A stretch of 64,000 bases of DNA from Purshia tridentata (taxonomy: Eukaryota > Streptophyta > Magnoliopsida > Rosales > Rosaceae): the NCBI GenBank assembly GCA_003254885.1, contig QANT01004515.1, positions 42,289 through 106,288 on the forward strand, written 5' to 3'. Position numbers and translations under genes: made by a program. Within the stretch, counting starts at the first letter, position 1; the number at the start of each line of letters is the position of its first letter. The notes beneath the pieces were generated by a model, which did not search any database, was not told the DNA's origin, and was given only the letters and a program-made list of their open reading frames with translations. This document shows, piece after piece, positions 11,600 through 24,600 of the stretch.

Positions 11600-14500
11600 A
11601 TGGAGAAGGTTGCTGAAGAGAGGCAGAGCAAGAGGAAGGGCTCTGGGGAGGTCAGTAGTGATGAAAATGGCGGTGGAGCTGAAGTGGGTCAACAGAGAAA
11701 AAAGAGAAATAGGCAAGATAGTGAAGAAACTTTGCCAAATGGGGATCTGGATATTGCTGGTGAGGGGGTTGAAGGATGGTTTGGCTGTGCAAATGCTGGT
11801 GGTCTGAGTATTGGTGAAGAAATTGCGCGCCTTTTTGGTGAAGTTAGTGGTGGGAGTGTTGGCCTTGGGCTTGATAGTGAAGCTGTGAACTTCTGGGGAG
11901 GTGGACATGGCTCAGAAACTGAGGTTGGTGGGTTTGGTGTAGCTGCACGTAAGTTTGGTGGTCAAGCTTTTGGTATTGAAGAAATTCAAGATGGGTCTGG
12001 TGAAGACAGGGGTCCAAACGGTAAAGCTGGTCAACTATGGGGTGGGGACGATACTTGTGGAGGTGGTGGAGGGGTTATTGGTGGTGTAGGAACTCCAGTG
12101 GGTGGGTTTGGTGTATCTGCTTCTGAAAATGGTGGTAAAATTTTCGGTTGTGAAAATTTTCAATATGGGTATGTTGAAAATAGGGATCTTGACGCTCGTT
12201 TGGGTCTCGATGGTAGAGGCATTCACTTTTGGGGCAGTCAGCACTGTTCTGGACTTGTTGGTGGGGTTCTGGATGGCGAGGGAAATCAAGTTGTTGGGAC
12301 TGATCTATATGCTTGTAAAAATGACACTGAAGGAATTCAAGGCCTATTTGACGGAGTCAAAGGTGGAAATGATGGTCTTTCAAGAGGTGAAAGTGGTCAG
12401 TTATGGGGTGAAGCCTTGTGTACAAATATTGATAGTAAGGGACTTCAGGGATGTTTAAGTATAAATTCATCTGGAAATAAAGGCGAAATTGTGGTAAGTC
12501 AAGGCTGTCAAGGCGATTATGGTGAAGATAGACGTGGAGATGGTGCTAAAGAAGAGGTGTTCAGGTCAAAAGGTAAGCGTGGGAGGCCAAAAGGATCAAA
12601 GAACAAGAAGAAAAATCTTGGTGCTGAAGAGGGTATTATACCACCATTGAGTGGAATTGCCAGAGACAATGTGAGGCGAAAGAGTAAGCAAGGTCGACCA
12701 AAGGGTTCCAAGAATAAAAAGAAGGATCTTGCAAATGATAAAAATGAGGGTATGCTTGTTTTAAATCTGGGTGGAGAAAAGACTGTCAGGCCAAAGAGTA
12801 AGCAAGGTCGACCGAAAGGTTCCAAAAATAAGAAGAATCTTGCAAATGATAAAAATGAGGGTATGCCTCTTGTGGGTGAAGAAAATAAGGGATCGGGTGC
12901 TGTTGCCACTACTGGTAATGAAGTTGGGAATGACATTGTTTGGCCAAAGAAAAAGCTTAGTAGACCCAAGGGTTCAAAGACCAAGAAAAATCTCACTGGT
13001 GAGGAAAATCATGGAATGTCGGGAGAATTAGGGGATGTTGCTGAAGGCATTAACGTATCTGCTCCAACTATTGGTCTAGATAAAGAAATGCTTGCTCTTA
13101 CGGGTGAGCAAAATGGGAAAATGGTAGTTAAAGTGGCTGGTGGTCATGAAGTTCGAAATGAGATTGTGCAGTTGAAGGAAAAGCGTGGTCGGCCTAAAAA
13201 GAAATTTCCTGCAAATGAGGGAAATAGTGCAATGCCAAAAAAAAGTTTGGGCAGAAATTGCACTGTTGGATTGATGGTCTCTTTGCCCGGGTTAGAGAAT
13301 GAGAAGCCGATTCTTGGAAGCAAGAGAGATATCGGGCTACCTGGTGAGTCCACTTTTGGAAATGAGTCTACTTTTGGAAATGAGTCTGTCCAGCCAAAGG
13401 TAAAGCATGGTGGATCAAAGCTTGTAGAAACAGATAATCAGGAAATTCCTGGAAATAATGTGGGTGCTAATGATGGCACTGATCGAACACTTCTTCCGAC
13501 AGGTTTGAAAAATGAGTGGTCTGTTCTTACAGGTGAGAAAGATATGGAATTATACAAGGAAGCTTTTGGTGGTAGTGAAGATGGACATGAGATTGTCCAG
13601 CCAAAGGGTAAGCGTGGTCGACCAAAGGGTTCAAAAAATAAGAAGAACAATCGTTCTGGTCAAGATAATCAGGGAATGCCTGGCAAATTGATGGGTAGTT
13701 GTGATAAGAACATTGAGGTGGTCTGTTCAACAGGGTTGGAGAATGAGAGGACTAATCTTGTTAACAAAGGACTGGGGAGTGGGTTGTGCATGATTTTGGA
13801 AAATGGGAGGCCTATTCTTGTAGGTAAGGAAGATGGTAGAATTCCTGTGGAAGCCTCTGTTGGTAGTGAAGTTGGAAATGAAATTGTCCAGGTGAAGCAT
13901 AAGCGCGGTGGGCTAAAGGGTTCAAAGAGTAGGAAGAAAGATATTGCTGTTAAAGAAAATCAGGAAGTGTGCAGCAATATTGTGGGCAGTAGTCAGGGTG
14001 TTACTGAGACTGCTTGGTCAACAGGGTTTGAAAGCGGTAGGACTAGACTTGCAGGAGAGCCAGCCGTAGGAATGACTGGTGAAACCAATTCTGTAAATGA
14101 CATCCAACCAAACGATGAGTGTAGCCAACCTTCGGAAATTCATGGAATGCCCGGTGAAATGGTAGCTGGTAATCACGGTGATGGTAAAGATGCTTCTCTA
14201 ATGGGTTTGGAGAATGAGAGGCCTATTCATGCAGGTGAGGAAGATAAGAGAATTTCTGCTGAAGCCTCTGTTAATAATGAAGGTCAAAAGGAGATTATCC
14301 GACAAAAAAAAGGCCGTGGCCGACCTAAGGGTTCCAAAAACAAGAGACTTATTGCTGCTGTTGAAGAAGATCAAAGTCAGGAAGGAGAAAACGTTGGAAA
14401 AGTTAATGGTGAAGGCGAGAGATCAACGAAGAAGCGAGGGAGACCTAAGGGTTCAAAGAAGAAGAGGCGAATTATTCCTCCTCATGCTTTGAGTAAGATT

Positions 14501-17500
14501 ACAGTACTGAAGCATCAAAGTTCGGTATATCTCTCGGAGGTAGAATATCAGAAAGAAAAGGATTTAAAGGAGGACTTGGGTTTTCCTACTGAGCTATTGA
14601 AGAACTCTGAAGATACAGAGAATTCCCATAAGAGGCCTAGAGGGAGGCCCAGGAAGTTTAATAACCAACAAACAAATCCCAGTGACTTTAACAAGGGAAA
14701 CCCTACTGATAAGTCGGTGATTTTTCATAAGAGGCCTAGAGGGAAACCTCAGACGTTTAACAACCAACAAACAAATCCCAGTAACTTTAACAAGGGAAAC
14801 CCTACTGATAACTCAGTGAATTTTCATAAGAGGCCTAGAGGGAGACCCAGGAAGTTTAATAAACGAAAAACAAGTCCCAGAGACTTTAACAAGGGAAAAC
14901 CTACTGATATCTCAGTGAGTTATTCTAAATCCATTATTTTTATAATTGAGATTAACTATCTGAACAAGCTTGTTAGGATTTTACTTTTTTGAAGAAGACA
15001 CTTTTTCATAACCAACATCCTGTTTGTCCTAACTCCTATGCATGGTTGTATTTAGTTGATTGTCATTGGGAATTTATACTTTTAATAATGCAAATCTTTT
15101 GTTGCTATCCGTTCTAACCATTTTTTGTTTTAGGATGATAACAGTAGGAAAGCGGAGAGTTTAATGTGCCACCAGTGCCTGAGGTGTGACAGAAAAGGTG
15201 TTGTCATTTGTTTAAATTGCAGAAGGAAACGCTATTGCCATGAGTGCCTTGCAAAATGGTAATGAGAACTCAAAAAACATTTCTACTCGTGAAAAAAAAA
15301 AGAAAAAAAAGGACTTTTTTAACGACTCCCATCTTCATATCAGTAGCTCCAATTTGTAATCATAAAGAATTTCCCAAATTCTATTATGTATGTTTGGGTG
15401 TTTTCCACGGAGTAGATGTTTTATTAACTCAGTGGGTTGTGGGACGTTTGTGTCATGATTATTAATTAATGTTTCAACATTAATAATATTGCTGGTATGA
15501 ATGAGTCTCATTGAATGGTTATGATGGTTCTTTGAAATAAATGAAAAAGGTACCCAGAGAAGACAAGAGAGGACATAGAGATTGCTTGTCCTTATTGTCG
15601 TGGAAACTGCAACTGCAGAATATGCTTGAAGGAGGATTTAGTTGTGGAGGTGTGTGCCTTATGTGAATTTTCTTTTTCTTTCTGTTTCTTATGTTCCTGT
15701 TTCGGATTCATGTTTTTTTCCTTTTGGGCTGAACAAAGTACTTGCTTTACAGGCTGGGCATGAAGAAACAGATGCAAATATTAAATTGCAAAAGTTGGTT
15801 TACTTGCTATGCAAAACTCTGCCTCTTCTTAGGCGTATTCAACAGGAACAGAGGTCTGAATTAGATGTGGAAGGCTGTTTACGTGGTATTTTAATACGTT
15901 ATTTTTCTCCTTAATTCTCAGTTATTATGCTAGATTGATGGTTCTGAAATCAGAATGCTTGATGGTGGGTTTTTCCTCTTTGTTTCATAGGTGTCCCATT
16001 GACAGAAGAGGATCTCATGAGGTCTATACTTGAGGATGATGACCGAGTGTATTGGTATCACCTCATTCTCTCTGATGATTGAAATTGAAACACTGTTTGT
16101 TCTCTTTAGAGTTTTTATATATATCTGTGTGTGTGTGTACACTAGCTTTGACTTTATTCTGTGCGTCTATCAGAATCTATACCAATATAATCTCCTAGAT
16201 TTGAGGATTGTGAAATTTCTCTTTCTATTATTCAGTCAAATGTATTTATAGTTTCCATTCATAATGGTACAAGTTTGTGACCATGTACAAATTCAACAGT
16301 GACAATTGCAATACATCCATTGTCAATTTCCACAGAAGCTGCCCCAATCCTGATTGTTCTTATGATCTCTGTCTCACTTGTTGCTGGGAACTCAGAAAAG
16401 GACGTCAGCCTGGAGATAGTGAAGCGGATTCTTCTCGTCAGCAGCTTTCTGAGGCAGTACATGGTCAAGGTACATTCTCAAATGGCCAGATTTCTGCAAA
16501 TGGTAATAGATATGTATCTCAGAGCCAAGTGGCCATACCAGTATATGAGTGCACGAATGATATGTCATGTAACTTTCCTGATTGGATGGCGGAAGTTGAT
16601 GGTAGGATTCCTTGTCCTCCAAAAGCACAGGGAGGTTGTGGTACCAAGTTACTTGAACTGAGACGTATCTTCGAAGCTAATTGGGTTGAAAAACTAATTT
16701 GGAGTTCCGAGCACCTCACTATCAATTATCAGTTACCAGCTGTTGATTTTTCTCAAATATGTTCTTTGTGTCATCCCGTCAGTTCTGCTGGAAATGGAGT
16801 AAATGCTTCTGAAGTAAGGCAGGCAGCTTATAGGGAGAACTGTCATGATAACTTTCTCTACTGCCCAAATTCTGTTCATTTGGGAGACAATGATATTGAG
16901 CATTTTCAATTTCACTGGATGAGAGGTGAACCTGTTGTAGTTAGAAATGTACTTGAGAAGGCTTCTGGCCTTAGCTGGGAACCAATGGTCATGTGGAGGG
17001 CATTTATTGGGGCAAAAAAGGTATTAAAAGAGGAGGCAGTCAGGGTTAAAGCTATTGATTGCCTTGATTGGTGTGAGGTATGTGCGCTTTTTCAACAGGT
17101 TGAATGTGTATTTCACTAGATATTGATAAATATTTTAATTTTATATGAATTTGGGATTGGTTGGTTATCTGGTCACATGCTTGACCATTTGTTCCTTGCA
17201 CACATGCATTTGTAGTGCTCCCAGCGATTCTGGCTGCAGTTTGCACATTTTTGCTGCTAAAATAAAAAAACAATAATTTCTCTCACTTTTTTATTTTGAC
17301 CTTTGGCTTCCATTTTGATGCTGCAGGTTGAGATTAATATTTTTCAGTTCTTTAAGGGCTATATAGAGGGCCGTAAGTACAGTAATGGGTGGCCAGAAAT
17401 GTTGAAGCTGAAGGATTGGCCTACATCAACTTCCTTTGATGAGTGTTTGCCAAGGCACGGTGCTGAATTTATTGCTATGCTTCCCTTTAGTGACTATACG

Positions 17501-20156
17501 CATCCTAAATCAGGTGTTCTAAATCTTGCTACAAAGCTTCCTACTGTTTTAAAGCCAGACTTAGGACCTAAGACATACATCGCTTATGGAACTATGGAGG
17601 AGCTTGGTAATGGTGATTCAGTTACAAAACTGCATTGTGACATTTCTGATGCGGTACACAATTACCCTATAAAATTTTGAAGTTTTAGTTCCTATCTTAT
17701 AAAGCTTCTGCATCATTTCTTTTATCAAATTTGGATTTGTTCTTTGTCAGTGGTCTTTTCGTATTGTTGTTCCCAGATTTTGCTTTTCTCTGCTATCTCA
17801 ATGCTATTTCAACTCATGAAGTCATACTGTTTTCATAATTTCTGTTTAGGTTAATGTACTGACTCACACAACGGAAGTAAAGATTCCTCCAGGGCAGCAT
17901 ATAATCATCGACAAATTAAAGAAGAAATATGGAGCTGAAAATGAAATAATTGAAGGAAATTCATGTAAAGAAGAATCTTTTGAGCCTTCTAATGTGATGG
18001 AAGACTTTGTCAATGAGGCAGATTCTTCATGGCAAAAAATTTCAGGCAATATTATTAATAACTTAGAGTCAATGGAGCCTGATTCATTTTCAACTAAAAA
18101 GAGTCAGAGTAATGATAGTTCAGAGGTTGTATATGGAGGTGCTGTTTGGGACATATTCCGTAGGCAAGATGTACCCAAGTTAATAGAGTACCTACAGAAG
18201 CATCATAAAGAACTCCGCCACATCAGTAATCTTCCTGTGAATTCTGTGCGTATCTTTTCCTATTAACATTAGCAATATTTATTTTGAATTAAGTCAATCT
18301 AAGCTGATGTACTCCACTTGCTGGCTTCAGGTTATTCATCCTATTCATGACCAGACCCTTTATCTAGATGATAAGCATAAAAAAAAGCTGAAGGAAGAGT
18401 TTGGTAAGAACTTATGTATATTTAGCGAGTCACTCTTGCTGAACAGAATTATTAATTGTGAATGTGAATTATTTTCAGATGTTGAACCTTGGACCTTTGA
18501 GCAGCACCTTGGTGATGCTGTTTTCATTCCTGCTGGATGCCCACATCAAGTGAGAAATAGACAGGTGAGATTTCCTTTAAAATATGCCTATTTATCATGA
18601 ATTATGAGTTTCCCTTTTTTAGAACTGATGGGAGAACAGTGTTTCTCAACCTTTAGGATCATAACATTCCACTAACCTTCCAAAACCCATTGTCACAGAA
18701 ACACTGGTCCGGTGGTATCTCTCTCTCTCTTTCTCTCTCTCTCTGCGCTAAATAATATGAAAATGAAAGGAAGGAAACAAGCTCTCTCCTTTTTTATAGC
18801 TTCATCACCTGCTGTATTATATGACTTAGCATTATGCCCATGTATACAAGAGACCAAGGCCATTAAATCTAGCCACTTCACCTGTTACAAGACTCAAAAC
18901 CTGGACTTTGTGGTTGGCTGTAATACCAGTTGTTATAAACTAGCCAGTACTTGTTAATAGCTTGAGTATTAAGAAGCTGAAGACTTAATTACTGAACCTC
19001 TTGGATCATAGTAGTGCTATCTGGTATTATAAACTAGCCAGTACTTCTTAATAGCTTGAGTATTAAGAAGCTGAAGACTTAATTACTGAACCTCTTGGAT
19101 CATAGTAGTGCTATACTGTTTCTACCTCCTACAATGTGGATGTGGCTTCTCCCAACCTCACCTACTTCTCTCAATCTAAAATGCGCACACACACAAACAC
19201 AAATGTGGCCTAGATCACGTTCAGATATATAAAGGGGGTTTATTGGACATGGAAAAAGGTTTAACATTTCTCTAGCGGGTACCTTATAATATTTTGGAAT
19301 CATCATATTTTTATTCTTTGCTAAAGAGTGGCATTTTGAAAAAGAAAAAGAAAATACAAAGAGAGTAAAGAAAGAAAAGATAAGGCTAGTATTTATGTAA
19401 GATCTCTGAGCTGATCAAAAATATTCTAAACCCTTTTGTCAGTATTTATGTAATGTATCAAGTTTGACACTGTTCTAATTTTCTTTTCACAGTCATGCAT
19501 TAAAGTGGCCCTTGACTTTGTTTCCCCCGAAAATGTTCAAGAATGCATTCGGTTAACAGAGGAGTTTCGCTTGCTTCCAGCAAACCATAGATCCAAGGAG
19601 GATAAGTTGGAGGTACATGCTATTTTGGATCGTTCCTGCAGCATATCATTACCTGGATTTTGCATTCCTATTTATTTGAGCATAATAGATTGAGTGAGGA
19701 GTAAAGCATGATGGTAGGTGTCTCAGCCATATGATTATACGTTTTTCTTATCATGTATGGTACCTTTAGGAGTGAGGTCATGCATCTCTGTCCATCCAAA
19801 GAATGTCTATCTCCATGTCTAAAATTGAGTACACAATGCCATGAAAAAATATCCTGACTTGTTATATTTGTAACGGATAATTAGCTGGTTAGGATGGACT
19901 TATATTTTTATAAATTTGTAAGAATTTATGCCTGCTCTAAAAGAAAATGTTACAGACTTTATCTTGTATGGTACTCAGTAGAATGCATGAGGCAACAATG
20001 TGGCATATCTAGAGTTATTTTTGGGCTGAGGGACTTTTCTGCATTCAGGTGAAGAAGATGGCGTTATACGCAGCAAGTGATGCTATAAGTGAAGCTAAAA
20101 ATCTGATGTCAAAATTGAATGAGAATGATTTTACTCATGCACTTGCAGTTGATTAA
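11600..20156 (+). CDS. JmjC histone H3K9 demethylase of the JMJ25/IBM1 type with a long AT-hook array
   Basis: A predicted Fe(II)/2-oxoglutarate-dependent histone lysine demethylase of the plant KDM3-like group. Coding exons: 11600-14914, 15134-15258, 15550-15649, 15753-15885, 15991-16054, 16300-17077, 17327-17653, 17850-18245, 18331-18403, 18479-18564, 19493-19612, 20049-20156; 5625 nt, 1874 aa. Exon 1 encodes about 1105 residues with some twelve AT-hooks of the form [11 protein letters not shown] (about residues 324, 362, 399, 452, 528, 670, 767 degenerate, 905, 946, 1012, 1045, 1078) separated by Gly/Asn/Glu-rich spacers. A Cys-rich RING-like finger follows (CHQC...CLNC...CHEC...CPYC...CNCRIC, about 1117-1165), then a second Cys cluster in exon 6. 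The JmjC domain has HCD with H1608 and D1610, and the distal His in CPHQ at about 1793, so the metal triad is intact. Family members are about 900-1100 aa; the extra length is the AT-hook exon. Confidence 0.9.
18933..19113. repeat. Tandem duplication in an intron of the JmjC gene
   Basis: Two copies with a 94-bp period (starting 18933 and 19027) share TTATAAACTAGCCAGTACTT and CTTAATTACTGAACCTCTTG almost exactly. It lies inside the 928-bp intron 18565-19492. A CT microsatellite (18718-18741) is nearby. Confidence 0.92.
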
Positions 20157-21616
20157 ATGGGGACAAGGATGCTCAGGAGTATATTCAGCAATTGATGAGT
20201 TGTAGAAAACATCTTAATGTATATAAAGTAGATGCTTACTTGTTATAATGTTGTATATCTGTTAGACTAGACTGTCAGTAACTTGCTAGTTATCAGCATA
20301 TCCTGTTAACCCATCACTATTAATTCTCCTAGTTTAGCGATCAAAATTATGAGGCCGATGTGTTTGTATCCTTTAAATAATGCTCTGGACAAATAATCTT
20401 TCGGGCCATGATTTTCATTTTCATGTTACTGAGCAGTAGGCACACATGTTCAGATGTTCTAATCTTAGCCTTACCTACTTTGCTGCATTGTACAGAAAGA
20501 ACTGTTTCATTTCAATGGTAAAATGATTGGAGGTAGTATAGAAGCTGAAAAGTGTCCATATGATATTTTGATATTTGTATTGAGTTCCCTAACCATGCAA
20601 TGTAAGTCTGAGCCACAAAATACTGCCTCAAATGAATCAGTTCAAAATTTTCAATTAAGTTGTGTCTGAAAATTTGTACAAACAATGTTGTTTAGAAGGG
20701 TACTTCTCATATTTTAAATTTAAGTGGGGTATCTGTCACTCCCTTATAAATTATCTTTATGTAAATTTACAGAGAAAACAACAAGAACAGGTTTAAAAGA
20801 GGAATTGTCCGAAAAATGAAAAAAAATATCTTAATTTAGGTTAGTGCCATACGTGGTCGGAGCTGTAGCATGAAGAGTTTCTTGGCTCAATTCGATAGCT
20901 GTCATGGCAGTGGTCAATTTTATTTTATTTTTTTAAATTAAATGATATTGGTGGCAGGAGAAATATAAACTTGTGTAAATTTGAGTGGAAGTCATATTTA
21001 AGGGAGATTTGAACTTAAGATCTCTTTTAATAATATAAAGATAAATATTATTATACTAATAGCTAGTAGTTTTTGTGTAAGGTTAGTTGTTTTGTAACCA
21101 CTAAAGTTATGACAATTCTTAATTGGAAAAAGAAAAAGAAAACAAAAAACTTGAGGGTATTCTAAGAAATTGAATTTGGTCATCTACTGAAAGAGGGGAA
21201 AAAGGAAAAAAGAAAAAAAGAAGGATATTGATTTAGAAATGGGTGAGTTGAGTAAAATTAGTTTAAAGTGGTCGGGGGTGCGTAAAGAGAAGGTGGTGGT
21301 GTGGATAATCAATAAACCTCAAGCCCCGTTATGAAATTCAGATATTTTATCTTTTATCTTTCTAGCAAGTTATAACAGTCGGCTCAAATATCTTTGATTC
21401 TTCCTTGTACTCTTCTTCTTCTAAATCAATTTCCTTCATCAAAAGTCCCCGACCATACATGCTATTCACAAAATCTAAGACAAACCCAATTCAATTCACA
21501 GCCAGTTCCCTAAACCCTCTTCAAAGTTTTCATTTTTGACTTATATATGAACTCTCAAGTTTCGATTTTTCTATCCTGATTTTCGTTCGTTTTCTCGGAA
21601 TATTCTCACGCCCCAA
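20157..21616. other. JmjC 3' UTR, intergenic sequence and CLPX promoter
   Basis: AT-rich noncoding sequence. I see A/G-rich tracts at 21120-21230 and a CT-rich leader with TCTTCTTC from about 21400 to the CLPX ATG, but no gene. Confidence 0.5.
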
Positions 21617-24600
21617 ATGGCTGCGGCGCTCAGATCCAAACCCTCGAGAGATACGGTGTCGTCTACTGTCTCTCAATTCAGGTACTTCGTCTTCAACTAC
21701 ATGCACGCCGGTCGAGTGGCCAGTTCTCACTATGCGCACCGTCCCCAAAGTGACGACTTGTTCATCAACACTCCATACCACTTCACTTCGTTCAAGCCCG
21801 TATCGCTCCGTGGCAACTTTGTCGAAAAGGGCGCGCAGAATTTCGATAATTCCAGAGTCGCGCATAGAGATAGTAAGAACAGTGATAGGAATTGGGGCAA
21901 TAAATTGAGCAGCAGTGCGTGTCATAGTGTTCTGGGTTCGTATGGGGACCCACCCGAGGTGTGGTCCGGTGATGGAATTGTGGTTCGGGCCGCTCCTAGC
22001 TCGAATTTGGTTCGTGGGGGCGGTGGAGGTGGTCCGAGCCCTGGTTCGGGAGGTGGGTTCGAGTCGAATGCCAAGGATGGGTGTTGGGGTGGCTCCAATT
22101 TGGGGAGCAATTTTCCTACACCAAAGGAAATTTGTAAAGGGCTTGACAAGTTTGTAATTGGGCAAGAGCAGGCCAAGAAGGTTAACGTTTTTCATTATTT
22201 AGAGTTGAAGCTTCTCTTTTTAAGTTTTTGTTTCTGCAATTCTTCTAAATTTTTGTCTTGAATATATGCAGGTACTATCTGTTGCTGTTTACAATCACTA
22301 TAAGAGGATATATCATGAGTCCCAGCAGAAGTGGTCAGCTCCATATATTCTACATACTTATCTTGTTTAAGTCTGTGTTCTATATGGAGCTCGTATATTA
22401 CTTATTAGTTAGCATAAGTGCAGTTGTACTTCATTCATTTCATACTATTGAGTGAAAAATTTATTCATTTCAGTGTTCTTGAAATTACACTGGACTGACC
22501 ACTGCTTACTCCTACTGTTAAGCATAACTGCTGTTTATAGACATTAACATGCTGTTGTTTTGGAAGCTAGGTCTGCAGGAGATTCAGGTAACAATAAAGT
22601 AGATGCTATGGATGACGACAGAGTGGAACTTGAGAAAAGTAACATTCTTGTGATGGGCCCAACAGGCTCAGGTAATTGTATTATTCTTGTCTTAAATCCT
22701 GCTGAGTACTTCTTCACTGTGTAAAATCAAAGGTGGGATTTTCCATTTGTCCAAGATTTTAACTTACAAAAGGTTTAAGTCCAGTGAAACCCCAAAGGAC
22801 CTGGAGATACCCATATGTCTTTTCATGTGTCTGTTTCTCATTTATGGATGTCGCATGTATATGCAATATAGCTAGAAATTTATTTCTTTAGTGATTTCCT
22901 GGGTTGGATTTCTTTTTATTTTTTGCTTTGTAAGCATTCATTAATGTGCTGCTTTTGGTTACTAGTCTCACCTGTTCTCTTTAATGTTCTTTCAAGGACA
23001 GGGAAGACACTTCTCGCCAAAACCTTGGCACGGTTTGTGAATGTTCCCTTTGTTATAGCAGATGCGACAACATTAACCCAGGCAAGTTTTTTACTTTTCA
23101 TTAATGTTCCATAATTGGAGGTCATTTATTTAGTCACTGGTTATCTTTCTTTTATTTTTTTGAAAAAATTAAGTCACTGCAATGGTCGGCCTTAGTATGC
23201 TTTGTTGAGAAAACTGCGTACATGCATTTTATTATTATTATTTTCTCTAAATTTATATTTATATGTTTAGGACAATTTAAACAGTTAGTAGGGATTTCAG
23301 TGGGCATTGTTACTGTTATTTTGATATGGCCATTAAATCATGTTGCTACATGCAGGCAGGATATGTAGGGGAAGATGTGGAGTCAATTTTGTACAAACTT
23401 CTTACGGTAAATTGTTAAAGCATATTCTATTGACGTCCTTCTGAATTTTGTCAAGTGATGCTTCATGCTGAACATCAAGGGCTCTCTTTGGTGTTCAATG
23501 TGCATTTTATTTTGAATTTCTTTCTACTTTTTGTCTATTATGGAAGCATCTTCCGTGCCTTTGGTTTTATTCTGAGTAACTAGTTCATTCTATTTATTTA
23601 CTTCTCTTAAAAGTGACTTCATATATATGGGATCTGTATTCTGTGTCAGGTTGCTGATTATAATGTGGCAGCTGCACAGCAGGGAATTGTTTATATTGAT
23701 GAAGTTGATAAGATTACCAAAAAGGTTTCTTACTTTTTTTATCTCTCTCTCTCTCTCTCTGTCTGTGGGTGGGTGTGGGAGAAGTTTACCACTTTTTATG
23801 TGTTCCTACATTAGCTCCTATTTTGCAGGCTGAGAGCCTAAATATTAGTAGAGACGTATCTGGAGAGGGTGTTCAACAGGCATTACTAAAGATGCTGGAA
23901 GGAACAGTAAGTACACATTTTACATAATTTGTTGGTTCTAGTGCTAGTGGGCATCATGAGCCAGTTTCAGGACCCAGTTTCAATGCATGATGTTCTTGAC
24001 TCAATTGTTGACTTAAATTCATTTAAAAATCTTCGTGGGGAGCTAATTCGTTATTCTGATATGAGGAGTACTTTCTAATCTAGGTTGTCAATGTTCCTGA
24101 GAAGGGAGCTCGAAAGCACCCTAGAGGTGAAAACATTCAGGTACAAACAGTAGCTTATAAGATGTATGTCTCATTTAACTACATATTGTAGTGGAACTGT
24201 TTATGTACTAGCTCATGGATACAATCATATCTTGATCAAAAAAATAAGCTTGTTTTGTTATTCTTCAAGACTTAGCCAAGCCAGTGTATTCTGGTTACCT
24301 GATCTTTGGAGTTGTCATGTGTTGGATAGATCCTGGAAAGTCAGTTCAAAGTTTTACTCTCCTTTTTTTTTGCCTTCACAGATTGACACCAAGGATATTC
24401 TCTTCATATGTGGGGGTGCCTTTATTGACTTAGAGAAAACAATCTCAGAAAGGTTATCCCAACACTGAAAATATGTCATCCTTTGTTGCTTCGTTTCTCT
24501 CTCTAAAGTACTTGTATGTCTTTGCACCCCATTCAGACGCCAAGATTCCTCTATTGGGTTTGGTGCTCCAGTTAGGGCTAACATGAGGACTGGTGGTGTT

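Noticed and set aside
11546-14492. Several long frames on both strands across the JmjC first exon
   Set aside because: All are shadows of the repetitive AT-hook exon; none shows a domain.
18718-18741. CT microsatellite, also CT at 23743-23761 and a 12-base G-run at 29514-29525
   Set aside because: Ordinary intronic simple repeats with no sign of function.
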